In this document: piece by piece, positions 50,770 to 59,398 of the stretch
How positions within the stretch are numbered: position 1 is the first letter of the stretch
How the letters are laid out: every line of letters begins with the position of its first letter
Source of the DNA: Amycolatopsis tolypomycina
GTDB taxonomy: Bacteria > Actinomycetota > Actinomycetes > Mycobacteriales > Pseudonocardiaceae
Assembly: GCF_900105945.1 (NCBI RefSeq)
Contig: NZ_FNSO01000004.1
Span: 3,410,001 to 3,474,000, forward strand
DNA length: 64,000 nucleotides
Direction of reading: 5' to 3'
Notes under the pieces: generated by a model
Told to the model about the DNA's origin: nothing
The model's input: only the letters and a program-made list of their open reading frames with translations
Databases searched by the model: none
Program-made: the position numbers and the translations under genes

Positions 50770-51852
50770 TCAGCCCGCCAGCAGCCCCGGGTCGCGCTCC
50801 GGCGGCCCGCTCGGCCACCACTCGTCCCCCTCGAGCCGGTACGGGTGCCACCTTCCCGCGCGGTCCAGCCTCAACTGCACCTCCCCGACCGTGCAGTGGT
50901 TGCGCTCGAACACCGCCTCCTCCCCGAGCGCCGCCCGCGCCGCCGCCACCACCGCCTTCGGGGGCGTCCACCGCGATTCCAGCACCTCCACGCCGTCCGG
51001 CCCGCCGTACCGCCACGCCGCGACCGCCCGCGCGAACCCCGCCCCCTCGCCCAGCCGCTCGGCCGCGGACGGGAACTCCGCCGCCATGCGGACCGCGTCC
51101 ACCCGCCGCCCCGGGCAGGGGCGCCCGTCCAGCAGCTCGCGCGCCCGGCCGGCCGCGTTGACCGCCAGCAGTGCGAACGCCTCGGCCGGCACCCCCGGCG
51201 CCGCCGGGATCGAGGGGGCGCCCGACGGCCGGAACTCCGCCAGGTCCGGCAGCTCACCCGGGACCCGATCGGCCGCCGGCAGCTCGGCCGACGCCACCGG
51301 CGCGATGCGGCTCTCCAGCTCCGCGCGGATCTCCCGCTCACCCTTGCCGCGCATCAGCAGCACCAGGAACGGGTCCGCGTCGAGCAGCCACGACGCCTGG
51401 AACGACAACGCCGCCGCGTGCCGGCACGGCAGCTCCCAGCCCGGGCAGTCGCACTCCGGGTCGAGGTCGCCGATCCCCGGCAGCAGGTCGACCCCGGCCG
51501 CTTCGACCAGGTCCGGGGGCAGGTCACGGTCGAGCAGGGCCGCCAGGTGCCCGGACCGGGAGGCGACCCGGTCGAGGAACCGGGTCCAGTCCGCCTCCGA
51601 CAGCTCCGCCAGCCGCAGCCGGGTGCGGTACGGGCCGCCGTCGGCGTCCTCGACCGTCGCCGCGATGCGGCCCGGGCTGACCGTGATCGGCCCGACCAGC
51701 CCCGCCGCGGCGTACTTGCGGCCCTTCTTCAGCTGACGCAGGTCGAGTGCGGTGTCCTCCATCGCGCGCACCCACGCCCGGCCCCACCACGAACGCGCCA
51801 ACCGCCCGCCCGCGCCGAACGCGGGGAACCCGCGCACCCGGTCGTCGCTCAT
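50770..51852 (-). CDS. SWIM zinc-finger protein, 360 aa
   Basis: The SWIM motif CxC(x6)CxH is CDCPGWELPCRH near residue 120, a zinc-binding element found with bacterial SNF2 helicases. The N-terminal part (FGAGGRLARSWWGRAWVRAM, LRQLKKGRKYAAAGLVGPI) is typical of this family. It overlaps the SNF2 gene upstream by four bases (ATGA), so the two proteins probably act together on DNA, perhaps in repair or genome maintenance. The function of the pair is not established. It converges with the FAD monooxygenase region. Confidence 0.9.
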   Translation of the reverse strand: MSDDRVRGFPAFGAGGRLARSWWGRAWVRAMEDTALDLRQLKKGRKYAAAGLVGPITVSPGRIAATVEDADGGPYRTRLRLAELSEADWTRFLDRVASRSGHLAALLDRDLPPDLVEAAGVDLLPGIGDLDPECDCPGWELPCRHAAALSFQASWLLDADPFLVLLMRGKGEREIRAELESRIAPVASAELPAADRVPGELPDLAEFRPSGAPSIPAAPGVPAEAFALLAVNAAGRARELLDGRPCPGRRVDAVRMAAEFPSAAERLGEGAGFARAVAAWRYGGPDGVEVLESRWTPPKAVVAAARAALGEEAVFERNHCTVGEVQLRLDRAGRWHPYRLEGDEWWPSGPPERDPGLLAG

Positions 51853-54359
51853 CCGCGGCTCCTCAGTTCGACGAGCTCCGCCAGCTCGGTGTCCGACAGT
51901 TCCGTCAACGCCGCCTCGCCGCCGGCCAGCACCGCCTCGGCCAGCGTCCGCTTCTCCCGCAGCATCGCCGCGATCCGGTCCTCGACCGTGCCCTCGGCGA
52001 CGAGCCGGTGCACCTGCACCGGGCGGGTCTGCCCGATCCGGTACGCGCGGTCGGTCGCCTGGTCCTCCACCGCCGGGTTCCACCAGCGGTCGAAGTGCAC
52101 GACGTGGTCCGCGCGGGTCAGGTTCAGCCCGGTACCCGCCGCCTTCAGCGACAGCAGGAACACCGGCACCTCACCGCCCTGGAAGCGCGCCACCATCTCT
52201 TCACGACGCGGTACCGGCGTGCCGCCGTGCAGCAGCTGCGTCGCGATGCCCCGGCCGGCCAGGTGCTTCTCCAGCAGCCGCGCCATGGCGACGTACTGGG
52301 TGAACACCAGTACCGCGCCGTCTTCGGCGAGGATCGTGTCCAGCAGCTCGTCGAGCAGCTCCACCTTGCCCGAGCGGCCACCCGGCTCCTTGAGGTACTG
52401 GGCCGGGTGGTTGCAGATCTGCTTGAGCGCGGTCAGCAGCTTGACGATCCGGCCGCGCCGGGCCATGCCGTCACTGGCGGCGATGTCGGCCATCATCTCC
52501 CGCACGACCGCCTCGTACAGCGCCACCTGCTCCGCGCTGAGCGCCACCGGCCGGTCGGTCTCGGTCTTGGCCGGCAGCTCGGGCGCGATCCCGGGGTCGG
52601 ACTTGCGCCGCCGCAGCAGGAACGGCCGCAGCAGCCGCGCCAGCCGCTCGGCCGCCACGGTGTCGCCGGACTCGATCGGCTTGGCCCACCGCGTCCGGAA
52701 GTCCGTCAGCGACCCCAGCAGGCCGGGCGCGGTCCAGTCGAGGATCGCCCACAGCTCCGAGAGCGTGTTCTCCACCGGTGTCCCGGTCAGCGCCACCCGC
52801 GCCGCCGCCGGCACCAGCCGCAACGCCTGCGCCGTGCCCGAGCGGTGGTTCTTGACGTGCTGGGCCTCGTCGGCCACCAGGAGCCCCCACCGCACCCCGG
52901 CCAGCGGCGCGGGATCGGTGCGCAGCGTGCCGTAAGTCGTGAGGACGAACCCGGCGGCGTCCTCGACGTCCGCCAGTGACCGGGCGCCGCCGTGGAAGCG
53001 CCGTACCGGCACGCCGGGGGCGAACCGGCGGATCTCGCGTTCCCAGTTGCCCAGCAGCGACGCCGGGCACACCACCAGCGTCGGGCCGGCCGCCCGGTGC
53101 AGGTGCAGCGCGATCAGCGTGACCGTCTTGCCCAGGCCCATGTCGTCGGCCAGGCACCCGCCGAGGCCGAGCCCGGTGACGGTGGCCAGCCACTGCAGCC
53201 CGCGCAGCTGGTAGTCCCGCAACGTCGCGGCCAGCCCGGCCGGCGGCGCCTGCGGTTCCGGTGGCGCCGACAGCCGTTCCCGCAGCCGGGCCAGCCAGCC
53301 GTCGGTGACGACCTCGACCACCTCGCCGTCGACCTCGGTGGTCCCCGACAGCACCGCGCCCAGCGCGTCGACCGGCGTCAGCGGCTTCAGCGCGCGGTCG
53401 CGGGCCTTCGCCGCCAGCGCCGGGTCGACCAGCACCCAGCGGTCGCGCAGCCGCACCACCGGACGGCGGGCCTCGGCGAGCGCGTCCAGCTCCGCCTCGG
53501 TCAGCACCTCGCCGCCCAGTGCAAGCTGCCAGTCGAAGGCCAGGGCCCGCCCGCCGCCGAAGAACGACGGCAGGTCACCCGGAGTGTCGCCGGCGCGGAC
53601 GACGGCCCGCGCGGTCAGCGAACCCGCCAGCTCGGCCGGCCAGTGCACGTCGATCCCGGCCGCCGCCAGCCGCGGCGCCGCGGCCGCGAGCAGCTCGGTC
53701 ACCTCGTCCTCGCCGAGCACCAGCTCGTCGGGCACCGCCGAGGTCAGCAGCGGGCCCAGCGCCGGCCACACCTGCGCACCCCGCCGCAGCGCCAGCACGG
53801 TGTCGATGCGGGCGCGCGGCCCGAACCGCCCCGTGGCCCACAGCTCCGCCGCGTCGGCGACCTGCCCGGGATCGGTCAGGCTGTGCACCTGGACCACGGC
53901 GTGGAAGCGCCCGGTGGCGTACCCGTCCGGGACCTCCAGCCGCAGCGACACCCGGATGCCGGAGTCGAGTCCCGCGGCCAGCTCGTCCGCCCAGTCACGC
54001 AGGGACTGCGCGCGCTGCGGTGCGACGGCGGCGAACAACCGCGTCCCGGCCGCCTTCGCCGCGGCGGGCGTGCGGGGCAGCGTGTCGGCGACGGCGTCGA
54101 GGAACGCCCGCAGCAGCGGCCCCGGCGCGCGCTCGTCCGGCGGCATCGCGGCGGCGAGGTCGCGCAGCCACGCGGCTTCGGCCGGTTCCAGCGGCCCGGC
54201 GCGCCAGGCGTCGTGCCCGCCCGCGGTGACCCCCGGCAGCAGCCGTCCCGCGGCGACCAGCCGCAGCGCGGCCCGCGCCGCCGTCGCCCAGAAGGCGTCG
54301 GTGCCGGCGAGCAGGTGCGGCAGACCGTCCGCAATGGACAGTTCGCGGCCGTCGACCAC
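51849..54359 (-). CDS. SNF2-family DEAD/DEAH-box helicase, 836 aa
   Basis: An SF2 ATPase of the Snf2/RapA group. Motif I is CLADDMGLGKTVTLIAL near residue 407, motif II VADEAQHVKN near 495 (DEAQ), motif III LTGTPVEN near 523, motif V VLVFTQYVAMARLLEK, and motif VI DRAYRIGQTRPVQVHRLV near 780. The N-terminal 380 residues are a family-specific helical domain. The GTG at 54359 may not be the true start, because the frame stays open upstream for 15 codons with only CTG near the permease stop. It is the upstream partner of the SWIM protein and probably a chromatin or nucleoid-remodelling translocase; which process is unknown. Confidence 0.92.
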   Translation of the reverse strand: MVDGRELSIADGLPHLLAGTDAFWATAARAALRLVAAGRLLPGVTAGGHDAWRAGPLEPAEAAWLRDLAAAMPPDERAPGPLLRAFLDAVADTLPRTPAAAKAAGTRLFAAVAPQRAQSLRDWADELAAGLDSGIRVSLRLEVPDGYATGRFHAVVQVHSLTDPGQVADAAELWATGRFGPRARIDTVLALRRGAQVWPALGPLLTSAVPDELVLGEDEVTELLAAAAPRLAAAGIDVHWPAELAGSLTARAVVRAGDTPGDLPSFFGGGRALAFDWQLALGGEVLTEAELDALAEARRPVVRLRDRWVLVDPALAAKARDRALKPLTPVDALGAVLSGTTEVDGEVVEVVTDGWLARLRERLSAPPEPQAPPAGLAATLRDYQLRGLQWLATVTGLGLGGCLADDMGLGKTVTLIALHLHRAAGPTLVVCPASLLGNWEREIRRFAPGVPVRRFHGGARSLADVEDAAGFVLTTYGTLRTDPAPLAGVRWGLLVADEAQHVKNHRSGTAQALRLVPAAARVALTGTPVENTLSELWAILDWTAPGLLGSLTDFRTRWAKPIESGDTVAAERLARLLRPFLLRRRKSDPGIAPELPAKTETDRPVALSAEQVALYEAVVREMMADIAASDGMARRGRIVKLLTALKQICNHPAQYLKEPGGRSGKVELLDELLDTILAEDGAVLVFTQYVAMARLLEKHLAGRGIATQLLHGGTPVPRREEMVARFQGGEVPVFLLSLKAAGTGLNLTRADHVVHFDRWWNPAVEDQATDRAYRIGQTRPVQVHRLVAEGTVEDRIAAMLREKRTLAEAVLAGGEAALTELSDTELAELVELRSRG

Positions 54360-54403
54360 CAGGCGGCCCGCCCGTGGTGGTTCGCCCGGTTCGAAGTGGA
54401 CGT

Positions 54404-55186
54404 TCAGTTCCCCAGCCTCCCGTATCGGCGCACGGACAACGGCACGAACACCGCCAGCAGCACCAGCGGCCAGACCACCGCCATCGGCACCGCGTGCGCG
54501 CTCACCCAGGACGTCCCGGCCGCGCCCGGGTTACCGAACAGCACCCGCGCCGCGGTCACCGTGGAGGACAACGGGTTCCACTCCGCCACGGTTCCCAGCC
54601 ACACCGGCATCGTCGAGGTCGCCACGAACGCGCCCGAGAGGAACCCGAACGGGAACTCCAATGTCTGCGTCAGCGTCACCATCGACGGGTCCGACGTCAG
54701 CAGGCCCAGGTAGATCCCGATCCACACCAGCGCCGTCCGCAGCAGGAGCAGCAGGCCGAGCGCGGCGAGGGTTTCGCCGGCGCTGCCGTGCGGGCGCCAG
54801 CCGACGGCCAGCCCGCAGCCGACCAGCACCGCCAAGGCGAGCGTCGCGTTCACCAGGTCCGCGGCCACCCGTCCGGTGAACACCGCCGACGGCGCCATCG
54901 GCAGCGACCGGAACCGGTCGGTGACGCCCTTGCCAGTGTCGTCCACCACCGCGATCATCGTCCCCGACAGCCCGAACGCCATCGTCATCGCGAACATCCC
55001 GGGCATCAGGAACTCCCGGTAGGAGCCGCCGCCGGGCACGCTCATCCCGCCGCCGAGCAGGTAGGCGAAGATCAGCACCATCAGGATCGGGAACGCCACC
55101 ACGCCGACCAGCCGCGCCGGGCGCCGGGCCAGCTGCGCCAGGTAGCGCTGGGTCAGCGTCCAGCCGTCTTCGATCGCCCACCTCAT
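54404..55186 (-). CDS. ABC-2 type permease (DrrB-like)
   Basis: 260 residues with six membrane segments (RLVGVVAFPILMVLIFAYLL, FLMPGMFAMTMAFGLSGTMI, LVGCGLAVGW, LLLLLRTALVWIGIYLGLL, LEFPFGFLSGAFVATS, VVWPLVLLAVFVPL). TDRFRSLPMAPSAVFTGRVAAD and GFLSGAFV are typical for the DrrB/ABC-2 group that exports antibiotics such as daunorubicin. The ATG overlaps the ATPase stop. The SNF2 gene follows closely on the same strand and may be read through. Confidence 0.9.
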   Translation of the reverse strand: MRWAIEDGWTLTQRYLAQLARRPARLVGVVAFPILMVLIFAYLLGGGMSVPGGGSYREFLMPGMFAMTMAFGLSGTMIAVVDDTGKGVTDRFRSLPMAPSAVFTGRVAADLVNATLALAVLVGCGLAVGWRPHGSAGETLAALGLLLLLRTALVWIGIYLGLLTSDPSMVTLTQTLEFPFGFLSGAFVATSTMPVWLGTVAEWNPLSSTVTAARVLFGNPGAAGTSWVSAHAVPMAVVWPLVLLAVFVPLSVRRYGRLGN

Positions 55187-56109
55187 CGCGCCACCCCCGT
55201 CAGCTCCAGGAACACTTCGTCCAGCGTCGGCTGCCGCAGCGCCACGTCGGCGAACGGCAGTTCGGTCGCCGCCAGCTCCCGCACGACGTCGGTCAGCATC
55301 GACGGCTCGGCCGCGGCGCTCACCCGCAGCTCCTCGGTGACCGGCTCGGCGCCGGTGACCCGGGCGAGCAGCGCGGCCGCGGCGCCGAGAGCGTCGGGGT
55401 CGGTGAGCACCAGCTCGATCCGGGTCGCCCCGAGCGAGCCCTTCAACTCGGCCGGGGTGCCTTCGGCGATCACCCGGCCGTGCTCGACGAGGGAGATCCG
55501 GTCGGCCAGCTGATCGGCTTCCTCCAGGTACTGCGTCGTCAGCAGCACCGTCGTCCCGTCGCCGACCAGCGTTCGCACCGCCCGCCAGACCTCGTTGCGG
55601 CTGCGCGGGTCCAGCCCGGTCGTCGGCTCGTCGAGGAACAGCACCCGCGGCGCGGCCAGCAGGGAAGCGGCCAGGTCGAGACGCCGGCGCATCCCGCCCG
55701 AGTAGGCCGACACCGGCTTCGCTCCCGTGCCGGCCAGGCCGAACCGTTCGAGCAGGTCGTCGGCGCGGCGGGTGGCTTCGGCGCGGCCCAGGTGGTGCAG
55801 CCGGCCGAACAGGATCAGGTTCTGCCGTCCCGAGAGGATTTCGTCGACGGCGGCCTGCTGCCCGACCACCCCGATCGCCGAGCGCACTTTCGCCGGTTCG
55901 GTGGCGACGTCGAAGCCGGCCACCCTGGCGACGCCGCCGTCGTGCCGCAGCAGCGTCGAGAGCACGCGGACCGCGGTGGTCTTGCCCGCGCCGTTGGGTC
56001 CCAGCAGGCCGCATAGGGTGCCGGCCGGGACGGAGAGATCGAACCCCTCGAGGGCGCAGGAGTCGCCGTAGCGCTTGCGCAGTCCCTCGGCGTGGATCAG
56101 CGGAGTCAT
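55183..56109 (-). CDS. ABC transporter ATP-binding protein (DrrA-like)
   Basis: 308 residues: Walker A GPNGAGKTT near 36, Q-loop GVVGQQAAVDE, signature AYSGGMRRRLDLAA (variant of LSGGQ, as in DrrA), Walker B RVLFLDEPTTGLDPRSR, H-loop TTQYLEEAD (Gln instead of His, as is common in this subfamily). The C-terminal 80 residues match the DrrA extension. It powers the adjacent permease, probably in drug export. AGGGG precedes the ATG at 56109. Two palindromic operators lie between it and the divergent TetR gene. Confidence 0.92.
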   Translation of the reverse strand: MTPLIHAEGLRKRYGDSCALEGFDLSVPAGTLCGLLGPNGAGKTTAVRVLSTLLRHDGGVARVAGFDVATEPAKVRSAIGVVGQQAAVDEILSGRQNLILFGRLHHLGRAEATRRADDLLERFGLAGTGAKPVSAYSGGMRRRLDLAASLLAAPRVLFLDEPTTGLDPRSRNEVWRAVRTLVGDGTTVLLTTQYLEEADQLADRISLVEHGRVIAEGTPAELKGSLGATRIELVLTDPDALGAAAALLARVTGAEPVTEELRVSAAAEPSMLTDVVRELAATELPFADVALRQPTLDEVFLELTGVAR

Positions 56110-56121
56110 CAAGCCCCTTAA

Positions 56122-56140
56122 CTCTGTACAGTGTACAGAG
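56122..56140. promoter_or_regulatory. TetR operator, site 1
   Basis: CTCTGTACAGTGTACAGAG is a perfect 19-base palindrome around a central G, between the DrrA-like gene and its TetR. Confidence 0.75.
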
Positions 56141-56155
56141 AAGAGGTTAGCACAA

Positions 56156-56174
56156 CTCTGTACGTTGTACGGAA
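56156..56174. promoter_or_regulatory. TetR operator, site 2
   Basis: CTCTGTACGTTGTACGGAA is a weaker copy of site 1 with the centre 34 bases away, about three helical turns, so two dimers could bind on the same face. Confidence 0.6.
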
Positions 56175-56188
56175 ATCAGGTGGGCAGA

Positions 56189-56983
56189 ATGGCCGGCGTG
56201 AGCACGCAGGAGAACGGGGACGGCGACCCGCGGCGGGCGATCGAGCTGCTCTGGGGCGTCCCGGGCCCCCCGCGCCGCGGCCCGAAACCGAAGCTGGCCA
56301 CCGCCGACGTCGTCCGCGCGGCAGTGGCCTTGGCCGACGCCGACGGCATCGAAGCCGTCACCATCCGCCGCGTCGCCGAGCAGCTGGGCGTCTCCCCCAT
56401 GTCGCTCTACACCTACGTCCCGGGCCGGGCCGAGCTGCTGGACCTGATGATCGACCACGCCCACGGCGAACTGGCCACCATCGAGGACGGCCTCGGCTGG
56501 CGGGCGGCGCTGACCGCGATCGCCGAAGACCAGTGGGCGCTGTTCCACCGCCACCCCTGGCTGCTGCAGGTCACCACCAGCCGCTCGGCGCTCGGCCCGC
56601 ACAGCTTCGCCAAGTACGAACAGGAGCTGCGCGCGATCGACGGCATCGGCCTCGGCGACGTCGAAATGGACGCCGTGGTCAGCCTCGTCACCGGCCTGGT
56701 CCGCACCACCGCGCGCAGCTCGCTCGACAACGCCCGCCTGGTCCGCGCCACCGGCCTGACCGACGCCCAGTGGTGGGAGCGCGCCGGGCCGGTGCTGGCC
56801 GGCATCCCGGCCGCCGACGCGGCGCACTTCCCGATCTCCTCCCGCGTCGGCCAAGCCGCCGGCGAGGCCCACAACGCCGCCGAGAACCCGGCCTACACCT
56901 TCCGCTTCGGCCTCGCCCGCGTCCTCGACGGCATCGAAGCGCTGGTCACCACCCGCGCGGCGGAGCGGCCCCCGGCGTCATGA
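56189..56983 (+). CDS. TetR family regulator of the ABC exporter
   Basis: The protein has 264 residues. After a 30-residue linker (RAIELLWGVPGPPRRGPKPK) comes the helix-turn-helix (LATADVVRAAVALADADGIEAV, then RVAEQLGVSPMSLYTYVPGRAEL) and a C-terminal domain of the TetR_C type found in tetracycline- and drug-efflux repressors. It is divergent from the DrrAB-like transporter and probably represses it through the two palindromes. Its stop codon lies inside the left arm of palindromic repeat copy 3. A GTG at 56198 is a possible alternative start. Confidence 0.9.
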   Translation: MAGVSTQENGDGDPRRAIELLWGVPGPPRRGPKPKLATADVVRAAVALADADGIEAVTIRRVAEQLGVSPMSLYTYVPGRAELLDLMIDHAHGELATIEDGLGWRAALTAIAEDQWALFHRHPWLLQVTTSRSALGPHSFAKYEQELRAIDGIGLGDVEMDAVVSLVTGLVRTTARSSLDNARLVRATGLTDAQWWERAGPVLAGIPAADAAHFPISSRVGQAAGEAHNAAENPAYTFRFGLARVLDGIEALVTTRAAERPPAS

Positions 56984-57029
56984 AAGGGTCGTTCATGACG
57001 CCGGACGTCATGAACGACCCTTTCATGAC
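56977..57029. repeat. nested palindromic repeat, copy 3
   Basis: Perfect 23-base arms with a 7-base loop (GCCGGAC) between the convergent TetR and P450 genes. The arm sequence is the same as in copy 1, and the TetR stop codon is the TGA of the first GTCATGA. Confidence 0.9.
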
Positions 57030-57045
57030 ATGCGAACAAGCGCTC

Positions 57046-58221
57046 CTACAGCGCCAGCAGTAGCCGCGCCGGGCGCCAGGTCCCGCCGTCGGGCGCCCGC
57101 GGCACGTCCTCGGTGAGCGTCAGGTCCGGGAAACGCGCGAACAGCGACGACAACGCCACCTCCGTCTGCACCCGCGAGATCGACGCGCCCAGGCAGAAGT
57201 GCGGGCCGTGCGAGAAGCCCAGCTGCGCCGGCCCCGACCGGGTGACGTCGAGGCGGTCCGGATCGCCGAAGGCCCGCGGGTCGCGGTCGGCGGCCACCAC
57301 CGCCGCCGTCACCCGCTCGCCCTTGCCGATCACCTGCCCGCCGATCTCGACGTCCTCGCGCGCGAACCGCGGCGTGGTCAGCAGCTGCGGGCTGCAGAAG
57401 CGCATCAGCTCTTCCACCGCGCCCGGCCACAACCCGGGGTCGGCGCGCAGGAGGTCGAGCTGGTCCGGGTGCCGCAGCAGGGCCTCGACGGCGTTGGCGA
57501 TCAGGTTCACCGGCGTCTGCCCGCCCAGGACCAGGTGCCAGACCAGGGTGACCAACTCGGTGTCGGAGAGCCGGTCACCGTCCGCCTCCTGTACTCGCAC
57601 CAGGTCGCCGATGAGGTCGTCACCCGGCTCGGCCCGGCTGCGGGCGACCGCCTCCTTCGCGCCTTCGATGATCGCCGGGATCGCCGCGGCGAAGTCCGGG
57701 CCCATCCCGCTCGCGACGGCGGCACCGTACTCGCGCCAGCGCGGCCGGTCGGCTTCGGGAATGCCGACCAGCTCGCTGATGACGTCGATGGGCAGCGGCC
57801 GGGCGAAGTGCGGCACCAGGTCGACGACGCCGTCCTCGGCGTGCCCGGGCAGCTCGTCGAGCAGCCGCCCGGTGATCGCCGCCAGCCGCGGCCGCAGCTG
57901 CGCGGCCCGCTTCGGCGTGAACGCCGGGGCGACCAGCCGCCGCAGCCGCAGGTGCTCCGGCCCGTCCTTCTCCGCCATCGTCTCCATGTAGGCCAGGCAG
58001 TGGTCCGGGATGCCCGGCGGGCGCAGGAAGCTGCCGGAGTTCACCTCGAACCGGGCGTCGCCCAGCATCGCGCGCGCTTCGGCGTAGCGGGTCACGGCCC
58101 AGAACGGGCCGAACCCGGGGATGACCAGCCTGGCCACCGCGCCGAGTTCCCGCGCGTGGTCGTAGGCGGTGAACGGGTCGGTGAGCACCTTCGGGTCGGT
58201 CAGGTCGATCTCGGGGGTCAT
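57046..58221 (-). CDS. cytochrome P450 with unusual I-helix, 391 aa
   Basis: The heme loop is FSHGPHFCLGASISR near residue 340, and ExxR is in EELMRF near 274. The I-helix, usually AG(H/x)(E/D)TT, is LGGQTPVNL: the acidic residue is Gln, the following Thr is kept, and Pro stands in place of the second Thr. The acid-Thr pair helps protonate bound oxygen, so this enzyme may use an altered mechanism or substrate-assisted chemistry, as in some P450s with non-standard reactions. Otherwise it is a normal-length soluble bacterial P450. It is divergent from the unusual TetR at 58308 and may be its target. Substrate unknown. Confidence 0.9.
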   Translation of the reverse strand: MTPEIDLTDPKVLTDPFTAYDHARELGAVARLVIPGFGPFWAVTRYAEARAMLGDARFEVNSGSFLRPPGIPDHCLAYMETMAEKDGPEHLRLRRLVAPAFTPKRAAQLRPRLAAITGRLLDELPGHAEDGVVDLVPHFARPLPIDVISELVGIPEADRPRWREYGAAVASGMGPDFAAAIPAIIEGAKEAVARSRAEPGDDLIGDLVRVQEADGDRLSDTELVTLVWHLVLGGQTPVNLIANAVEALLRHPDQLDLLRADPGLWPGAVEELMRFCSPQLLTTPRFAREDVEIGGQVIGKGERVTAAVVAADRDPRAFGDPDRLDVTRSGPAQLGFSHGPHFCLGASISRVQTEVALSSLFARFPDLTLTEDVPRAPDGGTWRPARLLLAL

Positions 58222-58230
58222 CCACCACTC

Positions 58231-58261
58231 CAGATGTTGATATCAGATGTTCTAATCATCT
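58231..58261. promoter_or_regulatory. putative operator region between P450 and TetR
   Basis: Two direct CAGATGTT copies (58231, 58244) flank the palindrome TGATATCA, and AGATG-TTCTAAT-CATCT forms an inverted repeat (58245-58261). It lies directly upstream of the P450 start. Confidence 0.5.
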
Positions 58262-58307
58262 CAGTGGTGACGGTATCTTGACCCCGGACCCGACGGCAAG
58301 GAGGACG

Positions 58308-59378
58308 ATGGTCAGGCTCAGCAGGGCGGAAACCCAGGAACGCAACCGCGCCAAGGTGCTCACCGCCGCCCGCGACGAGTTCGCCCGCCGCGGCTTCCGC
58401 GAGGCGAAGATCGACGTCATCGCCGAACGCGCCGAACTCACCCGCGGCGCGGTCTACTCCAACTTCCCCGGCAAGCGCGCCCTGTACTTCGCGGTCCTGG
58501 CCGACCTCGCCGAACGCGCCCCCCGCCCCGCCACCCCACCCGCGGACCCGGCCGCGGCCGACGTCCTGGCCGCGTTCGCCCGCGCCTGGATCGCCCGGCT
58601 CCCCCTGGCCACCGACAGCGACAGCGACGAAGCCCGGCTCGGCCGCGACCTGCTTCCCGAAGTCCTCGCCGACGAGCACACCCGCCGGCCGTTCGCGCAG
58701 CTCATGCGGCTCGACGCCGTCCTGCTCGGGCTCGCCCTCGAGCGCGGCCGCCCGGGACGCCGTCTCGTGCGGGTCGCCGAAGCCGCGCTGACCACGCTGC
58801 ACGGCGCGAGCCAGCTCGCCGCCGCCGCACCCGGCTTCGGTGAGCCGTTCCACCTCGTCACCGCCTGCGCGGCCCTGCTCGACCTCGACCTGAGCGACGA
58901 CTGGCCCGCCGAGCCGCCGATCACCACCCAGGCCCGGCCCGCGAACGAGCCGTGGGCCCCGCCGGCGGCGACCGACCTGCTGACCGGCGAAACCTTCCGG
59001 CCCGGCGACGGCGTCGTCACCGTGCTGGGCCTGCACCGCGCCGCCGCCTTCGAAGAAGCCGTCCGCGCCGGTGCCGACGTCACGGCCGTGCTCGTCACCA
59101 GCGACCCCGGCGAACTCGCCCCGCTGGCCCGCCTCGCCGTCGCCGACCTGCGCGGCTGCCTCGACCAGGCGATCACGCCCCCGGACCGGCCCCGGCTGCG
59201 CCTGGCCTGCGACGCCGGGGGCGCGCTCGCGGCCGCCGCGGGCGTCACCGCCGTCAGCGACGCCACCGAGGCCGCCGTCCGCGTCGAAGCCGGCCGGATC
59301 GTCGCGCGCGCCGAAGGGTTCGGCGCCTGTCACGCCGCCGCTGTCGGTCTCGCGCCCGGCCGTTCGTCGGGCGGGTGA
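58308..59378 (+). CDS. TetR regulator with long C-terminal extension, 356 aa
   Basis: The N-terminus is a standard TetR DNA-binding domain (RNRAKVLTAARDEFARRGFR, then VIAERAELTRGAVYSNFPGKRAL). After a normal ligand domain (to about residue 200) there are another 140 residues: GDGVVTVLGLHRAAAFEEAV, ADVTAVLVTSDPGELAPLA, LACDAGGALAAAAGVTAVSD, EAAVRVEAGRIVARAEGFG. This looks like a thioredoxin/peroxiredoxin-type fold without the CxxC pair. AAGGAGGACG precedes the ATG. Its last codons contain the ECF42-type promoter of the next gene. It probably regulates the divergent P450; the extra domain may be a redox-like or protein-binding sensor (inferred). Confidence 0.85.
   Translation: MVRLSRAETQERNRAKVLTAARDEFARRGFREAKIDVIAERAELTRGAVYSNFPGKRALYFAVLADLAERAPRPATPPADPAAADVLAAFARAWIARLPLATDSDSDEARLGRDLLPEVLADEHTRRPFAQLMRLDAVLLGLALERGRPGRRLVRVAEAALTTLHGASQLAAAAPGFGEPFHLVTACAALLDLDLSDDWPAEPPITTQARPANEPWAPPAATDLLTGETFRPGDGVVTVLGLHRAAAFEEAVRAGADVTAVLVTSDPGELAPLARLAVADLRGCLDQAITPPDRPRLRLACDAGGALAAAAGVTAVSDATEAAVRVEAGRIVARAEGFGACHAAAVGLAPGRSSGG
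59342..59371 (+). promoter_or_regulatory. ECF42-type promoter of the sigma factor gene
   Basis: TGTCGG, 17 bases and CGTCGGG, inside the 3' end of the TetR gene, about 28 bases before the GTG at 59399. It suggests that the sigma factor transcribes its own gene. Confidence 0.65.
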
Positions 59379-59398
59379 CACCGGCGGAAGGAGCGAAG

